Under the pieces are notes generated by a model, which saw only the letters and a list, made by a program, of their open reading frames with translations, did not search any database and was not told the DNA's origin. This document shows, one piece after another, positions 45,106 through 53,880 of a DNA stretch of 64,000 nucleotides (its first letter is position 1; the number at the start of each line of letters is the position of its first letter). Source of the stretch: UBA4615 sp046046245 (GTDB lineage: Bacteria > Pseudomonadota > Gammaproteobacteria > Burkholderiales > Burkholderiaceae_E); assembly GCA_046046245.1 (NCBI GenBank), contig JBJOKE010000022.1, forward strand, positions 62,001-126,000, read 5' to 3'. The position numbers and the translations under genes are program-made.

Positions 45106-46203
45106 TCAGTTCGCCGAGATGTTCCCCTTGCGGATCACCTGCGTCCACTTGGCGGTCTCCGCGTCCATGAACCGGCGGAACTCGTCGGGGGTCGTCGTCA
45201 CCGGATCGATGCCCAGCGCCGCGATCCTCCCGCGCACGTCGGCGTCGGCCATCGCGCGCGCGATCGCGTCGGCCATCCGCCGCACGACCTCCGGCGGCGT
45301 GCCCGCCGGCGCGACCACGCCGTACCAGTTCACCACCTCGTAGCCCGGCAACGTCTCTGCGATCGGCGCGATGTCCGGCAGCGACGCGAGCCGCGCCGGC
45401 GCGGTGTGCCCGAGCGCGCGCAGCCGCCCCGCCTTCACGTGCGGCATCGTGAGGCTCGGCGCGTCGAAGGCCCACTGCACGTGGCCGCCGACCAGGTCCG
45501 CGATGCTCGGTGCGCTGCCCTTGTAGGCGACGTGCGTGGCCCGGATCCCGGCCATCTCGTTGAAGAGCTCGCCCGCGAGGTGCAGCGTGCTGCCGTTGCC
45601 CGACGACGAGTAGTTCAGCTGTCCCGGGCGCGCCTTCGCGTAGGCGACCAGCTCCGCGACGTTCGTCGCCGGCACGGACGGATGCGAGACCAGCAGGAAG
45701 GGCAGCGACGCGACCTGCGCGACCGGCACGAAGTCGCGCTCGATGCGCACCGGTGCGTTCGGGTAGAACGCGCCGGTCATCGCGAGGTTGCCCGAGGTGC
45801 CGACGAAGAAGGTCTGGCCGTCGGCCGGCGACTTCGCCACCGCCTCCATCGCGAGCAGGCCGTTGGCGCCCGGGCGGTTGTCGACCACCGCGGGCTGCTT
45901 CAGCAGCTCGGCGAGCTTCGGTGCGAGCACGCGCATCACCGAGTCGATGCCGCCGCCGGGCGGGAAGCCGATGACGAAGCGGATCGGGCGCGCGTCCTGC
46001 GCATGCGCCCGGCCGGGCACGACGAGCGGCGCGGCGGCGAGCGCGGCGAGTCCGTGCAGCGCGCGGCGGCGCGCGCCGCCCGGCGTGCGACGCAGCGCAC
46101 CGGGCCGGCCCGTGTCCGCGTCGCGGAGCGCCCCTTCGGGGCTTCCATCATCGATCGTCACGTCCGTGACGATCGGGATCGTCGGTTCGATCGGTCGGTT
46201 CAT
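45106..46203 (-). CDS. Bug/TctC-family periplasmic binding protein (second)
   Basis: A protein of 365 residues. The first ~70 residues are unusually long for a signal region: a charged stretch, then RRRALHGLAALAAAPLVVP and RAHAQ as a Tat-like signal and cleavage site. The mature TctC domain has IRFVIGFPPGGGIDSVMR, AVVDNRPGANGLLAMEAV and THVAYKGSAPSIADLVGGHV. ATG 46203 overlaps the amidohydrolase stop (ATGA), and an internal start nearer the signal is possible. Encoded last in a catabolic operon, it may bind the substrate of that pathway. Confidence 0.85.
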   Translation of the reverse strand: MNRPIEPTIPIVTDVTIDDGSPEGALRDADTGRPGALRRTPGGARRRALHGLAALAAAPLVVPGRAHAQDARPIRFVIGFPPGGGIDSVMRVLAPKLAELLKQPAVVDNRPGANGLLAMEAVAKSPADGQTFFVGTSGNLAMTGAFYPNAPVRIERDFVPVAQVASLPFLLVSHPSVPATNVAELVAYAKARPGQLNYSSSGNGSTLHLAGELFNEMAGIRATHVAYKGSAPSIADLVGGHVQWAFDAPSLTMPHVKAGRLRALGHTAPARLASLPDIAPIAETLPGYEVVNWYGVVAPAGTPPEVVRRMADAIARAMADADVRGRIAALGIDPVTTTPDEFRRFMDAETAKWTQVIRKGNISAN

Positions 46204-47078
46204 GTGCCGCTCCCCACGGGTCCGAAACCGTACAGCCGCGCCGGGTTGTCGACGAGGATCGTCTCCAGCGCGTCCTCGCCCGCCGCGCGGCAGAACAGGT
46301 CGTACAGGCTGACCGACCCGGTCTCGTGCGCGAACGACAGGTGCGGGTCGTCGCTGCCCCAGACCAGCCGGTCGACGCGCGCGTCCACCAGCGCCCGGAC
46401 CATCGGCACCACGTCCTCGTAGCCCTCCGCGCGGGAGATCCGGTAGAAGCCGGTGAGCTTCACCCAGGTGCGGCCCGAGCCGTTCACGACCTGGTCGATC
46501 AGGCGCCGGAAGCCCGGCTGCGAGGGCCCGTCCTTGGCGAGGAACATGCCCAGGTGCGCGAGCGTGTGGTCCACCTCCAGCCGCTTCATCCGCGGCAGCA
46601 TCGCGTCGGTCAGCCAGCCGGGCAGAAGGAAGTCGAGCGACCAGCCGCGCGCCGCGCACTTCGGCTCGAGCGCATCGACGCGCGCGGTCAGGCGCTCTGC
46701 GAGCCCGGCCTCGTACGGATGCACCGGCGACACGTTGATCCGGATGCCGCGCACGTTGCGCGCGTGCAGCGCGTCGAACAGCGCGTCGGGCGCGTCGTCG
46801 TCGATGTCGACGATGCCGCGCGCGCGTTCGCCGAGTTCGTCCATCGCGTCGAGCATGCAGTCGTTGTCGCGGCCGTAGGCGCTGGGCTGCACGACGACGA
46901 AGCGCTCGATGCCGATCCGCGCCGCGGTCTGCAGGTAGCTCTCCAGCGGCGCGATCGGCGGCACGTAGCGCAGCTTCGGGTCGCGGTACGGATACCGCGC
47001 CGGGTCGCCGAACACGTGGAAGTGCACGTCGCAGGCGCCGGGCGGCGCGCGGTGCACGGGGTCCCTGTCTTCCTTCAT
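46200..47078 (-). CDS. amidohydrolase family 2 (lactonase-type) protein
   Basis: A TIM-barrel metal hydrolase of 292 residues. ACDVHFHVFGD carries the first His-x-His pair, HLGMF a further His, and LVWGSDDPH the final Asp. Relatives include 2-pyrone-4,6-dicarboxylate hydrolase (LigI), sulfomuconolactonase and galactarolactone isomerase, so a ring-opening lactonase role is plausible. It overlaps the Bug-type gene downstream and starts 10 bases after the aldolase gene ends, so it is in the same operon. The specific lactone cannot be inferred. Confidence 0.82.
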   Translation of the reverse strand: MKEDRDPVHRAPPGACDVHFHVFGDPARYPYRDPKLRYVPPIAPLESYLQTAARIGIERFVVVQPSAYGRDNDCMLDAMDELGERARGIVDIDDDAPDALFDALHARNVRGIRINVSPVHPYEAGLAERLTARVDALEPKCAARGWSLDFLLPGWLTDAMLPRMKRLEVDHTLAHLGMFLAKDGPSQPGFRRLIDQVVNGSGRTWVKLTGFYRISRAEGYEDVVPMVRALVDARVDRLVWGSDDPHLSFAHETGSVSLYDLFCRAAGEDALETILVDNPARLYGFGPVGSGT

Positions 47079-47088
47079 CGTCCCGTCC

Positions 47089-47871
47089 TCACCGTTTCGG
47101 CGCGACCGCGCGCAGCGTCTTCACGTCGGCGCCCGCGGCCTGCGCGAGGTAGCCCACGTCGTTGCCCGCGATCAGGAAGCGCGCATCGAGCGCGAGCAGC
47201 CGCGCCTGCAGCGCGGCGTCGCCGCGCACGCCACCCACGCCGAGCCACTTCCCGTTCGCGGCGCAGGCCGCGGCCACGCGCTCGTAGGCCTGCATCAGCC
47301 GCGGATCGCGCAGCTGGCCGGGGATGCCCATCTCCGTGCACAGGTCGTTCGAGCCGATCAGCAGCAGGTCCACGCCGTCGACCGCGGCGATCGCGTCGGC
47401 CGCCTCCACCGCCTGCGGCGTCTCGATCATCACGATCACCAGCGTGTCGCGGTTCAGCGTGGCGTTGACCTCGCCCAGCGGGATCGGACGGTAGCCGAGC
47501 GCGGGCCCGCTGCCCCCCACCGAGCGGTGCCCCACCGGCGGGAAGCGCGCCGCACGCACCACCGCCGCGGCCTCGTCGGCCGAGTTCACGTGCGGCACGA
47601 TCACGCCCTGCGCGCCGCCGTCGAGCACGCGCGAGATCCAGTCGCCGGCGTGCGAGGGCACGCGCACCAACGGCGTCACGCCCACGCCCGGCGCGCCGGC
47701 GCAGAGGACCGACGCGGTCTCGAGCGACAGCGGGCTGTGCTCCAGGTCCACGTACACCGAGTCGAAGCCCGCGGCCCCCGCGATCATCACCGCATCGAGG
47801 CTGCGCGCCTGGCGCAGCCCCATGCACAGCACCAGGCCGCCCGCGGCCATCCGTTCCTTCGCCGCGTTCAT
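47089..47871 (-). CDS. HpcH/HpaI family class II aldolase
   Basis: A metal-dependent aldolase of 260 residues. VYVDLEHSPLSLET, the metal-binding Glu in VMIETPQAVEAADAI and the Asp in LLIGSNDLCTEMG define the HpcH/HpaI/GarL family, which cleaves 4-hydroxy-2-oxo acids to pyruvate or oxaloacetate plus an aldehyde. The start at 47871 overlaps the stop of the third Bug-type gene (ATGA). With the amidohydrolase next door it could complete a lactone-to-pyruvate route. Confidence 0.87.
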   Translation of the reverse strand: MNAAKERMAAGGLVLCMGLRQARSLDAVMIAGAAGFDSVYVDLEHSPLSLETASVLCAGAPGVGVTPLVRVPSHAGDWISRVLDGGAQGVIVPHVNSADEAAAVVRAARFPPVGHRSVGGSGPALGYRPIPLGEVNATLNRDTLVIVMIETPQAVEAADAIAAVDGVDLLLIGSNDLCTEMGIPGQLRDPRLMQAYERVAAACAANGKWLGVGGVRGDAALQARLLALDARFLIAGNDVGYLAQAAGADVKTLRAVAPKR

Positions 47872-48854
47872 TGCGCCTTCACCCCGGCCTTCTGGATCAC
47901 GCCCTTCCACAGCGCGATCTCGCGCTCGACCAGCGCGCGGAACTGCGCGCCGTCGATGCGGATCTGCCGCGCGCCCTGCGAGTCGAGGAAGGCCTGCAGC
48001 TTCGGCTTGGCCGCCGCCTTCGCGATCTCCTCCTGCAGCAGCGTCACCACCGCGGGCGGCGTGCCCGCGGGCGCGAGGAAGCCGAACCGGTAGACCACGT
48101 CGTAGTCGCGCAGGCCCTGCTCGGCGAAGGTCGGCACCTCGGGCAGCGCGGCCGAGCGCTGCGCGCCGGAGACGGCGAGCGGCACCACGCGGCCCGCCTT
48201 CACGTGCCCCACCGCACCGCCGAGGCTGGAGATGCCCACGTCGAGCTGCCCGCCCGCCACGTCGGTGAGCGCGGCGGCCACGCCCTTGTACGGCACGTGC
48301 GTCATCTCGATGCCGGCCTGCGTGCACAGCAGCTCGGTGGCGAGGTGCGCCGACGAGCCCTGCCCGCCCGAACCGTAGTTCAGTGCGCGCGGCTTGGCCT
48401 TCGCCATCGCGACCATGTCCGCGACGGTCTTCGCGCCGAGGTCCTTGCGGGCGACCAGGATCGCCGGCGCCTCGACGGTCAGCTGGATCGGCACGAGGTC
48501 CTTCAGCGTGTCGTAGGGCAGCGTCGCGTAGAGGCCGGGCGCGATGGTGAGCGACTGGTCGGTGAAGACCAGCGTCTGGCCGTCGGGCCGGGCCTTGGCG
48601 ACCTCGGCGGTGCCGATGGTGCCGGCCGCACCGCCCTTGTTCTCGACGATGAACTGCTGGCCGAGCTGCGCGGCGAGCTCGGCGGCGATCGCGCGGGCGG
48701 CGAGGTCGGTGAGCGCGCCGGCGGCGAAGGGCACGACGATGCGGACGGTGCCGGTGGGGTACGCGGGCTGCTGGGCACGCAGGCCGGCGGGCGCGGCGGC
48801 GGCGAGGCCGAGCGCGGACAGGTGCCTGAGCGTGTCTCGTCGGGAGCGGGTCAT
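47868..48854 (-). CDS. Bug/TctC-family periplasmic binding protein (third)
   Basis: A protein of 328 residues with a Tat-like signal (TRSRRDTLRHLSALGLAAAA, cut near GLRAQQ) and TctC features: VRIVVPFAAGALTDLAAR, QFIVENKGGAAGTIG, MTHVPYKGVAAALTDVAGG. ATG 48854 is followed by the genuine N-terminus, while the upstream open frame consists of His/Gly/Thr repeats. A second binding protein in one operon suggests two related ligands or a transport plus sensing pair. No TctAB genes are visible. Confidence 0.88.
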   Translation of the reverse strand: MTRSRRDTLRHLSALGLAAAAPAGLRAQQPAYPTGTVRIVVPFAAGALTDLAARAIAAELAAQLGQQFIVENKGGAAGTIGTAEVAKARPDGQTLVFTDQSLTIAPGLYATLPYDTLKDLVPIQLTVEAPAILVARKDLGAKTVADMVAMAKAKPRALNYGSGGQGSSAHLATELLCTQAGIEMTHVPYKGVAAALTDVAGGQLDVGISSLGGAVGHVKAGRVVPLAVSGAQRSAALPEVPTFAEQGLRDYDVVYRFGFLAPAGTPPAVVTLLQEEIAKAAAKPKLQAFLDSQGARQIRIDGAQFRALVEREIALWKGVIQKAGVKAQ

Positions 48855-49010
48855 CGGGTCTCCTCGTTCATGGCGTTCGTGTGGTCCGATCCGTGCGCAT
48901 CGTGCCGTGCCGTGCGCGTCGTGGGGTGTCTTGCGTGGCGTGCCGTGTCCGTCGTGGGGTGCGGTACGCGTCGTCCGGATCACGCCGGTCCGACGCGCAC
49001 CGCCACCGTC

Positions 49011-49700
49011 TCAGCCCGCGTCGGCCGTCGCGCCCAGCTCGCGCGCCAGCGCCGCGGTCGCCGCGATCGACGACCACACCGGTCGCCCGAGGTCGGCGCG
49101 CAGCGCGTCGAGGATCTCGAAGGTGGGCAGCTGCGCGCAGGCGATGAAGAGCGCGTCGTGCGTGTCGTCGACGGTGGCGCGCGCGAGCGCGTCGACCTCG
49201 GGTGCGGTGATCCGGCCGAGCGACGCGGTGTCGGTCGCGCCCAGCGTCTCCAGGCGCGCCACGCCGATGCCCGAGCGCTCGAGGTAGTCGACCAGCTGGC
49301 GGTTGACCTCCTCGGTGTAGGGCGTCACCACCGCGACGCGCGAGGCGCCCGCGCGCCGCAGCACCTCGACCATCGCGCCCGCGGCGGTGATCACCGGGCG
49401 CCCGGTGACCTCGCGCAGCCGCGCCGCGAGCGAGGCGTCGGCCTCCGGTCCCATCAGGAAGCCGGCCGCGGTGCAGCCGTAGGCCACGAGCGCGGGCGGC
49501 GCGTCGGCGAAGCCGCGCGCGACCTCGATCGCCGCGTCGACGTAGGCCGGCACGGTCTCGCGGGTCAGCAGGCCCGGCCCGCGCGGCACCTTGCGCGTGT
49601 CCGCGCTCGAGCCCTCGGGCAGCCACGCGGGCAGTTCGCGCGCCATCGTGGTGTTGTTCGCGGGGACCATCAGGCCGACGCGCATCGGCGCGGCACTCAT
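49011..49700 (-). CDS. maleate isomerase / Asp-Glu racemase superfamily protein
   Basis: A protein of 229 residues. The N-terminal VGLMVPANNTTMARELP matches the maleate isomerase substrate loop. The two catalytic cysteines are present in VAYGCTAAGFLMG and FIACAQLPTFE. ITAAGAMVEVLRRAG and VAVVTPYTEEVNRQ complete the fold. It would isomerise maleate-like acids or decarboxylate arylmalonates. The start overlaps the end of the carboxymuconolactone-like gene (ATGA), so it is part of the same catabolic operon. Confidence 0.82.
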   Translation of the reverse strand: MSAAPMRVGLMVPANNTTMARELPAWLPEGSSADTRKVPRGPGLLTRETVPAYVDAAIEVARGFADAPPALVAYGCTAAGFLMGPEADASLAARLREVTGRPVITAAGAMVEVLRRAGASRVAVVTPYTEEVNRQLVDYLERSGIGVARLETLGATDTASLGRITAPEVDALARATVDDTHDALFIACAQLPTFEILDALRADLGRPVWSSIAATAALARELGATADAG

Positions 49701-50275
49701 CGCGACGCCCCGGCCGGCAGCGGTGCGAGCGGCGGCGGCGCGTCGCCCGGCAGCGGCAGGCCCGCGGTGTTGAGCACCATCGCCATCATCGAGTAGTAGC
49801 CCGAGAGCGCGAGCAGCTCGAGCACGCCCTCGATGCCGTGCGCCGCGCGGATCGCGTCGAACTGCGGGTCGTCGACGCGGCCGCTCGCGTGGGCGGCGCT
49901 GCAGAAGTCGTAGACCGTCGCCTGCGCCGGGGTCATCGGTTCGGGCCGTCGGCCGACCTTGATCGCCTGGATCACGTGCTCGTCGAGGCCGTCGCGCCGC
50001 GCGAAGGCCTCGTGCGCGAACCACTCGTGCTGGCAGGTCCAGCGGCGCGCGCAGACCAGCACCGCCATCTCGAGCAGCGCCGGTGGCAGCACGCTGCCGA
50101 AGCGCAGGAACTCGCCGAGGCCCTGGATGCGCGCGGCGAGCTCGGGGTGGTGGATCAGCGCGACGAAGGGCCCGCGGACCTCGCCGCGGGGACCGGCCGA
50201 GATCTCGGCGGCGACCTCGCGCTGGCGCGGGGTCATCTCGTCGACGGAGAGCTTGCGGAAGCGGGGTGCGGTCAT
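49697..50275 (-). CDS. carboxymuconolactone decarboxylase-like protein
   Basis: An all-helical AhpD/CMD-superfamily protein of 192 residues. LLEMAVLVCARRWTCQHEWF carries a single Cys and a CxxxHxxx-like active-site segment rather than the CxxC of peroxidase-type members. RVDDPQFDAIRAAHG and the YYSMMAMVLNTAGLPLP end fit the family found in aromatic degradation clusters. ATG 50275 overlaps the BNR gene stop (ATGA). Confidence 0.83.
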   Translation of the reverse strand: MTAPRFRKLSVDEMTPRQREVAAEISAGPRGEVRGPFVALIHHPELAARIQGLGEFLRFGSVLPPALLEMAVLVCARRWTCQHEWFAHEAFARRDGLDEHVIQAIKVGRRPEPMTPAQATVYDFCSAAHASGRVDDPQFDAIRAAHGIEGVLELLALSGYYSMMAMVLNTAGLPLPGDAPPPLAPLPAGASR

Positions 50276-51291
50276 CGATAGCTCCAGGTGGCGTGCTCGG
50301 CGGTGGCGGCGCCCGCGGCGGGCCGCCAGTGCAGCGCGCGGATCTCGCCGAACTCGCGCGGCAGCCGGGACCAGGTCTCGCCGGCGTCGTCGCTGCGGAA
50401 GACCTGGCCGAGGTTCGTGCAGGTGAACAGCAGCCGCGGATCGGCCGGGTGCGTGGCCACGCACCACACGGTGCTGTTGAGCACGGCCGGCAGCGTGCGC
50501 TCCTGCCAGCTGCGGCCGCCGTCGGTGCTGCGCAGCAGCCGGCCGGTGCTGCCGGGCGGGCCGTTGCCGTTGCTCATCCAGAGCGTGCGGCCGTCGGGCG
50601 CGACCACGAGCGCGCGCTGGTACTGCCAGGGCGAGTCGATCGTCTCGTGGGTCCAGTGCTCGCCCTCGTCGGTGCTGCGGTGCAGGCCCTTGTTGGTGGT
50701 GGCGAGCAGCGTCTTCGCGCCCGTCACCGGATCGCGCAGCACCGCGATCGCGTGGATGTCGCCCGAGACCAGCCCCTGCTGCAGGAAGGTCCAGGTCCGG
50801 CCGCGGTCGCGGCTGCGCCAGATCCCGCCGATCTCGATGCCGGCCCAGACGGTGTCCCGATCGAACGGGTCGAACAGGATCTGCGTGACCCGCGTGGGCC
50901 CGCGGTTGATCTCGGAGAACTCGGTCACGCCGGGCGTCTCGCCGCGCGTCCAGGTGGCGCCCGCGTCGGCCGACCACCAGAGGCCGCCGGGCCGCGTGCC
51001 GGCGAGGATCAGGCACGGATCGTCGGGGGCCTGCGCGACCGACCAGACGTCCTGCATCGGGCTGGGTACCAGCTCCCAGCGGGCGGTGGACTCGCGCCAG
51101 CGGAACAGGCCCATGTCGGAGCCGGCCCAGAGCGTGTCGGGATCGGACGGGTGGCTGGAGAAGCCCCAGACGCGCGCCTCGGTGTACATCCCCGAGTGGC
51201 TGTTCGGATGGACCCAGGTCTCGCCCAGGTCGGTGCTGAACCAGGTGGAGTGCCCGGCGGTGCCGGCGTAGAGGCGGACGGTGGCGTCCAT
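50272..51291 (-). CDS. BNR/sialidase-like beta-propeller protein
   Basis: A protein of 339 residues with six Asp-box (S-x-D-x-G-x-T/S/H-W) motifs: STDLGETW, SADAGATW, SRDRGRTW, STDEGEHW, STDGGRSW and SDDAGETW. There is no signal peptide and no catalytic Arg triad of sialidases that I can assign, so it is probably a cytoplasmic propeller of unknown activity. It is coupled to the carboxymuconolactone-like gene, so it belongs to the catabolic operon rather than to surface glycan metabolism. Confidence 0.78.
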   Translation of the reverse strand: MDATVRLYAGTAGHSTWFSTDLGETWVHPNSHSGMYTEARVWGFSSHPSDPDTLWAGSDMGLFRWRESTARWELVPSPMQDVWSVAQAPDDPCLILAGTRPGGLWWSADAGATWTRGETPGVTEFSEINRGPTRVTQILFDPFDRDTVWAGIEIGGIWRSRDRGRTWTFLQQGLVSGDIHAIAVLRDPVTGAKTLLATTNKGLHRSTDEGEHWTHETIDSPWQYQRALVVAPDGRTLWMSNGNGPPGSTGRLLRSTDGGRSWQERTLPAVLNSTVWCVATHPADPRLLFTCTNLGQVFRSDDAGETWSRLPREFGEIRALHWRPAAGAATAEHATWSYR

Positions 51292-51504
51292 CGGTGTCTC
51301 CCCGTGTGTCGGGCGCGGCCACGCTCGGGCGGCGGGCTCGTCGAGTCGATCCTACCCCGGGCCGGCCCCTGCGGTCCGGGGCTCGGCACGGTGCCTGGAA
51401 CGATGGGCGGCGGCCGGCAGGGCTCGCCGCGCGCGCCGTCGCGGGGCGGCCCGCGGGCGCGGCGGGGCCGAGGCAACTCGAGGACGCGGCGGGCCGAAGC
51501 GCCC

Positions 51505-52404
51505 TCAGCCGCGTCCGACCCGCTCGACGAACGCGTCGATCAGCCCCTCGGGCGCCGCCACGACGTGCCGGGCCTCGGGGAACGCGCCGCTGCGGACGTC
51601 GGCGATGTACTCCTGGAACGCGGCGACCCGCTCGCGCTGCATCGCCGCCTTCATCTCGTACAACCGCCGGTACTGCTTCGAGTGGCGCGGCCACGGCGGC
51701 GGGTTGTTGCCGAGGATGTCGTCGGCGAACAGGAACTGGATGTCGCCGCCGCTGCCCGCGCCGATCGACGACGTGAGCAGCGTGGTGCGCTTCGAGATCT
51801 CCGCGAGCAGCGGCTCCGGGATCACCTCGATCTCGACCGCGTACGCGCCGGCCGACTCGAGCCGCTTGACCTGGTCGTGGATCCACAGCGCCTCGTCGAG
51901 GGTCTTGCCGACCGCGCGCAGGCCGCCAGTCCAGGTGCTGCGGCGGGGCACGAGGCCGGCATGACCCTGGACCGGGATGCCGGCCTCGGCGGCGGCCTCG
52001 ATGAAGCGCGGGCTCCACTGGCACATCACCGCGTCGAAGCCCGCCTTCATCGCCTCGTAGCCGAGCCGCACCGCCTCGTCGGCGGTCGCGGCCGCGACCA
52101 GCGGCACCGAGGCGGCCATGAAGGTCTTCGGCGCCGCCTGCCGGATCGCGATCGCCGGGCCGGGGTTGGACGGATCGAAGCGGCACTTCATCGTGTCGAT
52201 GCCGGCCTCCTCCGCCGCCGCCGCCTCCTCCGGCGAGAACGGCAGCGTCTCGGTCAGCACCCGCGTGCCCTTCGCGTCGCGCAGGTCCTTGACGGTGTAG
52301 TTGCGCAGACCGTAGGCGCCGCCCACCGTCATGATCCGTTTCAGTCCGCGCTGGGCGGCGTCGCGCGGCGGAAGGCCGCCGTCTCCGGTCGCATGGCTCG
52401 CCAT
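51505..52404 (-). CDS. ketopantoate hydroxymethyltransferase-like (PanB superfamily) protein
   Basis: A TIM-barrel protein of 299 residues of the PanB/PEP-mutase/isocitrate lyase superfamily. VQGHAGLVPRRSTWTGGLRA and AGAYAVEIEVIPEPLL resemble PanB. SSIGAGSGGDIQFLFADDILG is the PanB-like glycine-rich loop with the metal-binding Asp. It starts the catabolic operon, 213 bases upstream of the BNR gene. A genuine pantothenate role is unlikely away from panC. A C-C lyase or hydroxymethyltransferase on another 2-oxo acid is more likely. Confidence 0.78.
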   Translation of the reverse strand: MASHATGDGGLPPRDAAQRGLKRIMTVGGAYGLRNYTVKDLRDAKGTRVLTETLPFSPEEAAAAEEAGIDTMKCRFDPSNPGPAIAIRQAAPKTFMAASVPLVAAATADEAVRLGYEAMKAGFDAVMCQWSPRFIEAAAEAGIPVQGHAGLVPRRSTWTGGLRAVGKTLDEALWIHDQVKRLESAGAYAVEIEVIPEPLLAEISKRTTLLTSSIGAGSGGDIQFLFADDILGNNPPPWPRHSKQYRRLYEMKAAMQRERVAAFQEYIADVRSGAFPEARHVVAAPEGLIDAFVERVGRG

Positions 52405-52490
52405 GTCGTGGGTCTCCTCGTGGGTGCGCCCGGTGGTCCGCGGCGCGTCTGGGGTCGGCGGATTCTAGCGAACGGGGCCGCGAGATGCCG

Positions 52491-53246
52491 TCAGCGCCGC
52501 CAGACCTGCTTCGAGCGTCCGTCCTCGAGGACCAGGTAGGCGCCCGACATTCGCCACGCCGCCGCGCGGACGAACTGCGGCTGGCCGTCGGGCTGCACCC
52601 AGAGCTCGGCACCGCGGGTCTCCCAGCGGCCGCTGAACTCGAGCCGCTCGCCGCCGTCGGACGACCAGTTGCCGCCGCCGCCCACCGTGCGCACCCACTG
52701 GCGCAGGCCGCCGTCGGCCGCGAGCTCCATCGTGCGGACCGTCGACATCGACGCGAAGCCGCCGGCACCGCCGGGGCTGTTGATCTGCGACTCGTTGACC
52801 CAGCGCCCCACCAGCGCGGGGTCGCGGCGGCCGGCCGCCGACCCCGGCGCGGCCGCGGACCCGGGCCGGGCGGGCGGAGCCGCGACGTCCGCCACCCGCG
52901 TCATCGCGAGCGTGCGTGCCGCGCCGCCGGTCTCGGGCCGTGCGGTGATCGTCGCGCCATCGTCGCGCAGCTCACCGGCGATCCTCACCAGCGGCGCACG
53001 GCTGCCCGGGTCGAGCACCGCCGCGTCGAGGCGACGTCCGTCGATGCGGCCCTCGACCGGCAGCGACAGCCCGGATTCGAGCAGCGTTCCCCGGACGCGC
53101 GGGCCGTCGAGTCGCAGCAGCAGCCGCGTGACGACGCCCTCCGAGGTGCCTTCATAGACGAGTTCGCGCGACTGCGCGCGGACGGGCGCGATCGCCCCGG
53201 CGGCGACGGCGAGGGCGGTGGCGAGCAGCGCAGCGCGGCGGTCCAT
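52491..53246 (-). CDS. uncharacterised secreted protein
   Basis: A protein of 251 residues with a clear signal peptide (MDRRAALLATALAVAAGAIA, cut after PVRAQ). Two beta-rich segments follow: residues ~26-115, with ESGLSLPVEGRIDGRRLDAAVL, and ~140-251, with PALVGRWVNESQ and LEFSGRWETRGAELWV, a lipocalin- or META-like pattern. An Ala/Pro/Gly linker joins them. I do not recognise a family. It stands alone upstream of the catabolic operon. Confidence 0.65.
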   Translation of the reverse strand: MDRRAALLATALAVAAGAIAPVRAQSRELVYEGTSEGVVTRLLLRLDGPRVRGTLLESGLSLPVEGRIDGRRLDAAVLDPGSRAPLVRIAGELRDDGATITARPETGGAARTLAMTRVADVAAPPARPGSAAAPGSAAGRRDPALVGRWVNESQINSPGGAGGFASMSTVRTMELAADGGLRQWVRTVGGGGNWSSDGGERLEFSGRWETRGAELWVQPDGQPQFVRAAAWRMSGAYLVLEDGRSKQVWRR

Positions 53247-53260
53247 GCGGCTACCTTACC

Positions 53261-53476
53261 GTGCCGGCACACGCGTGGCGATGCCCGCGTGCAGCGACCG
53301 GAATCGCGGCGACCGCACCGGCCTCGACGCGCGGGACCGGCACGCGCCGTACGGGCCGCGACGCGGTCCGCGCGGCCGACGGCGTGCGCGTCGAGGTCGA
53401 CGGCGTCGACGTCTTCACCTGCGTCGGCGAGCGGACCCGCGTGAAGGACACCTACCGCAAACAGCGGAACGGCTGA
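53261..53476 (+). CDS. possible small or remnant gene
   Basis: A GTG-started frame of 71 residues. The last ~40 (RDAVRAADGVRVEVDGV then DVFTCVGERTRVKDTYRK) have nearly all third positions G or C and look protein-like, while the first 30 do not. There is no ribosome-binding site. It may be the 3' remnant of a longer gene, or chance. It is divergent from the secreted-protein gene. Confidence 0.3.
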   Translation: MPAHAWRCPRAATGIAATAPASTRGTGTRRTGRDAVRAADGVRVEVDGVDVFTCVGERTRVKDTYRKQRNG

Positions 53477-53535
53477 AGTGCGTCACGCGCGTCGACCGAT
53501 GCGGGCGCGCGGCGGCGCCAGCCTGCCGCGATCGC

Positions 53536-53880
53536 TCAGATCAGCACCGAACACGAGTCCGGTGGCGCCTGGTCGCGGTCCGTCATCCCGTAGTCGCGGA
53601 GCACCGCGGCGACGCGGATCCGGTAGTCGTCGAAGACGTCGCTGCGGCCTTCCTGCTGGCTGCCCCGATGACCGGCGTGCGTACGCCACGCGCGCACCGC
53701 CTCCTCGTCGCGCCACAACGAGAGCGACAGGAACTTGCCCTCGGTGGTGAGGCTCTGGAAGCGCTCGACCGACACGAAGCCGTCGATCGACTGCAGCATC
53801 GGCTTCAGCTCGGCGGCCAGGTCGAAGTAGCGTTGGGCGCGGCCGGGCTTCGGCCACACCTCGAAGATGACTGCGATCAT
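53536..53880 (-). CDS. antibiotic biosynthesis monooxygenase (ABM) domain protein
   Basis: A dimeric alpha-beta barrel protein of 114 residues. MIAVIFEVWPKPGRAQRYFD, SIDGFVSVERFQSL and LSLSLWRDEEAVRAWR match the ABM family of small oxygenases. Its ATG at 53880 overlaps the stop of the exonuclease fusion gene (ATGA), so the two are co-translated. The substrate is unknown. Confidence 0.82.
   Translation of the reverse strand: MIAVIFEVWPKPGRAQRYFDLAAELKPMLQSIDGFVSVERFQSLTTEGKFLSLSLWRDEEAVRAWRTHAGHRGSQQEGRSDVFDDYRIRVAAVLRDYGMTDRDQAPPDSCSVLI

Noticed and set aside
45106..48854. Complete tripartite tricarboxylate transporter
   Set aside because: Only TctC-type binding proteins are present. No TctA or TctB membrane gene is in the window.
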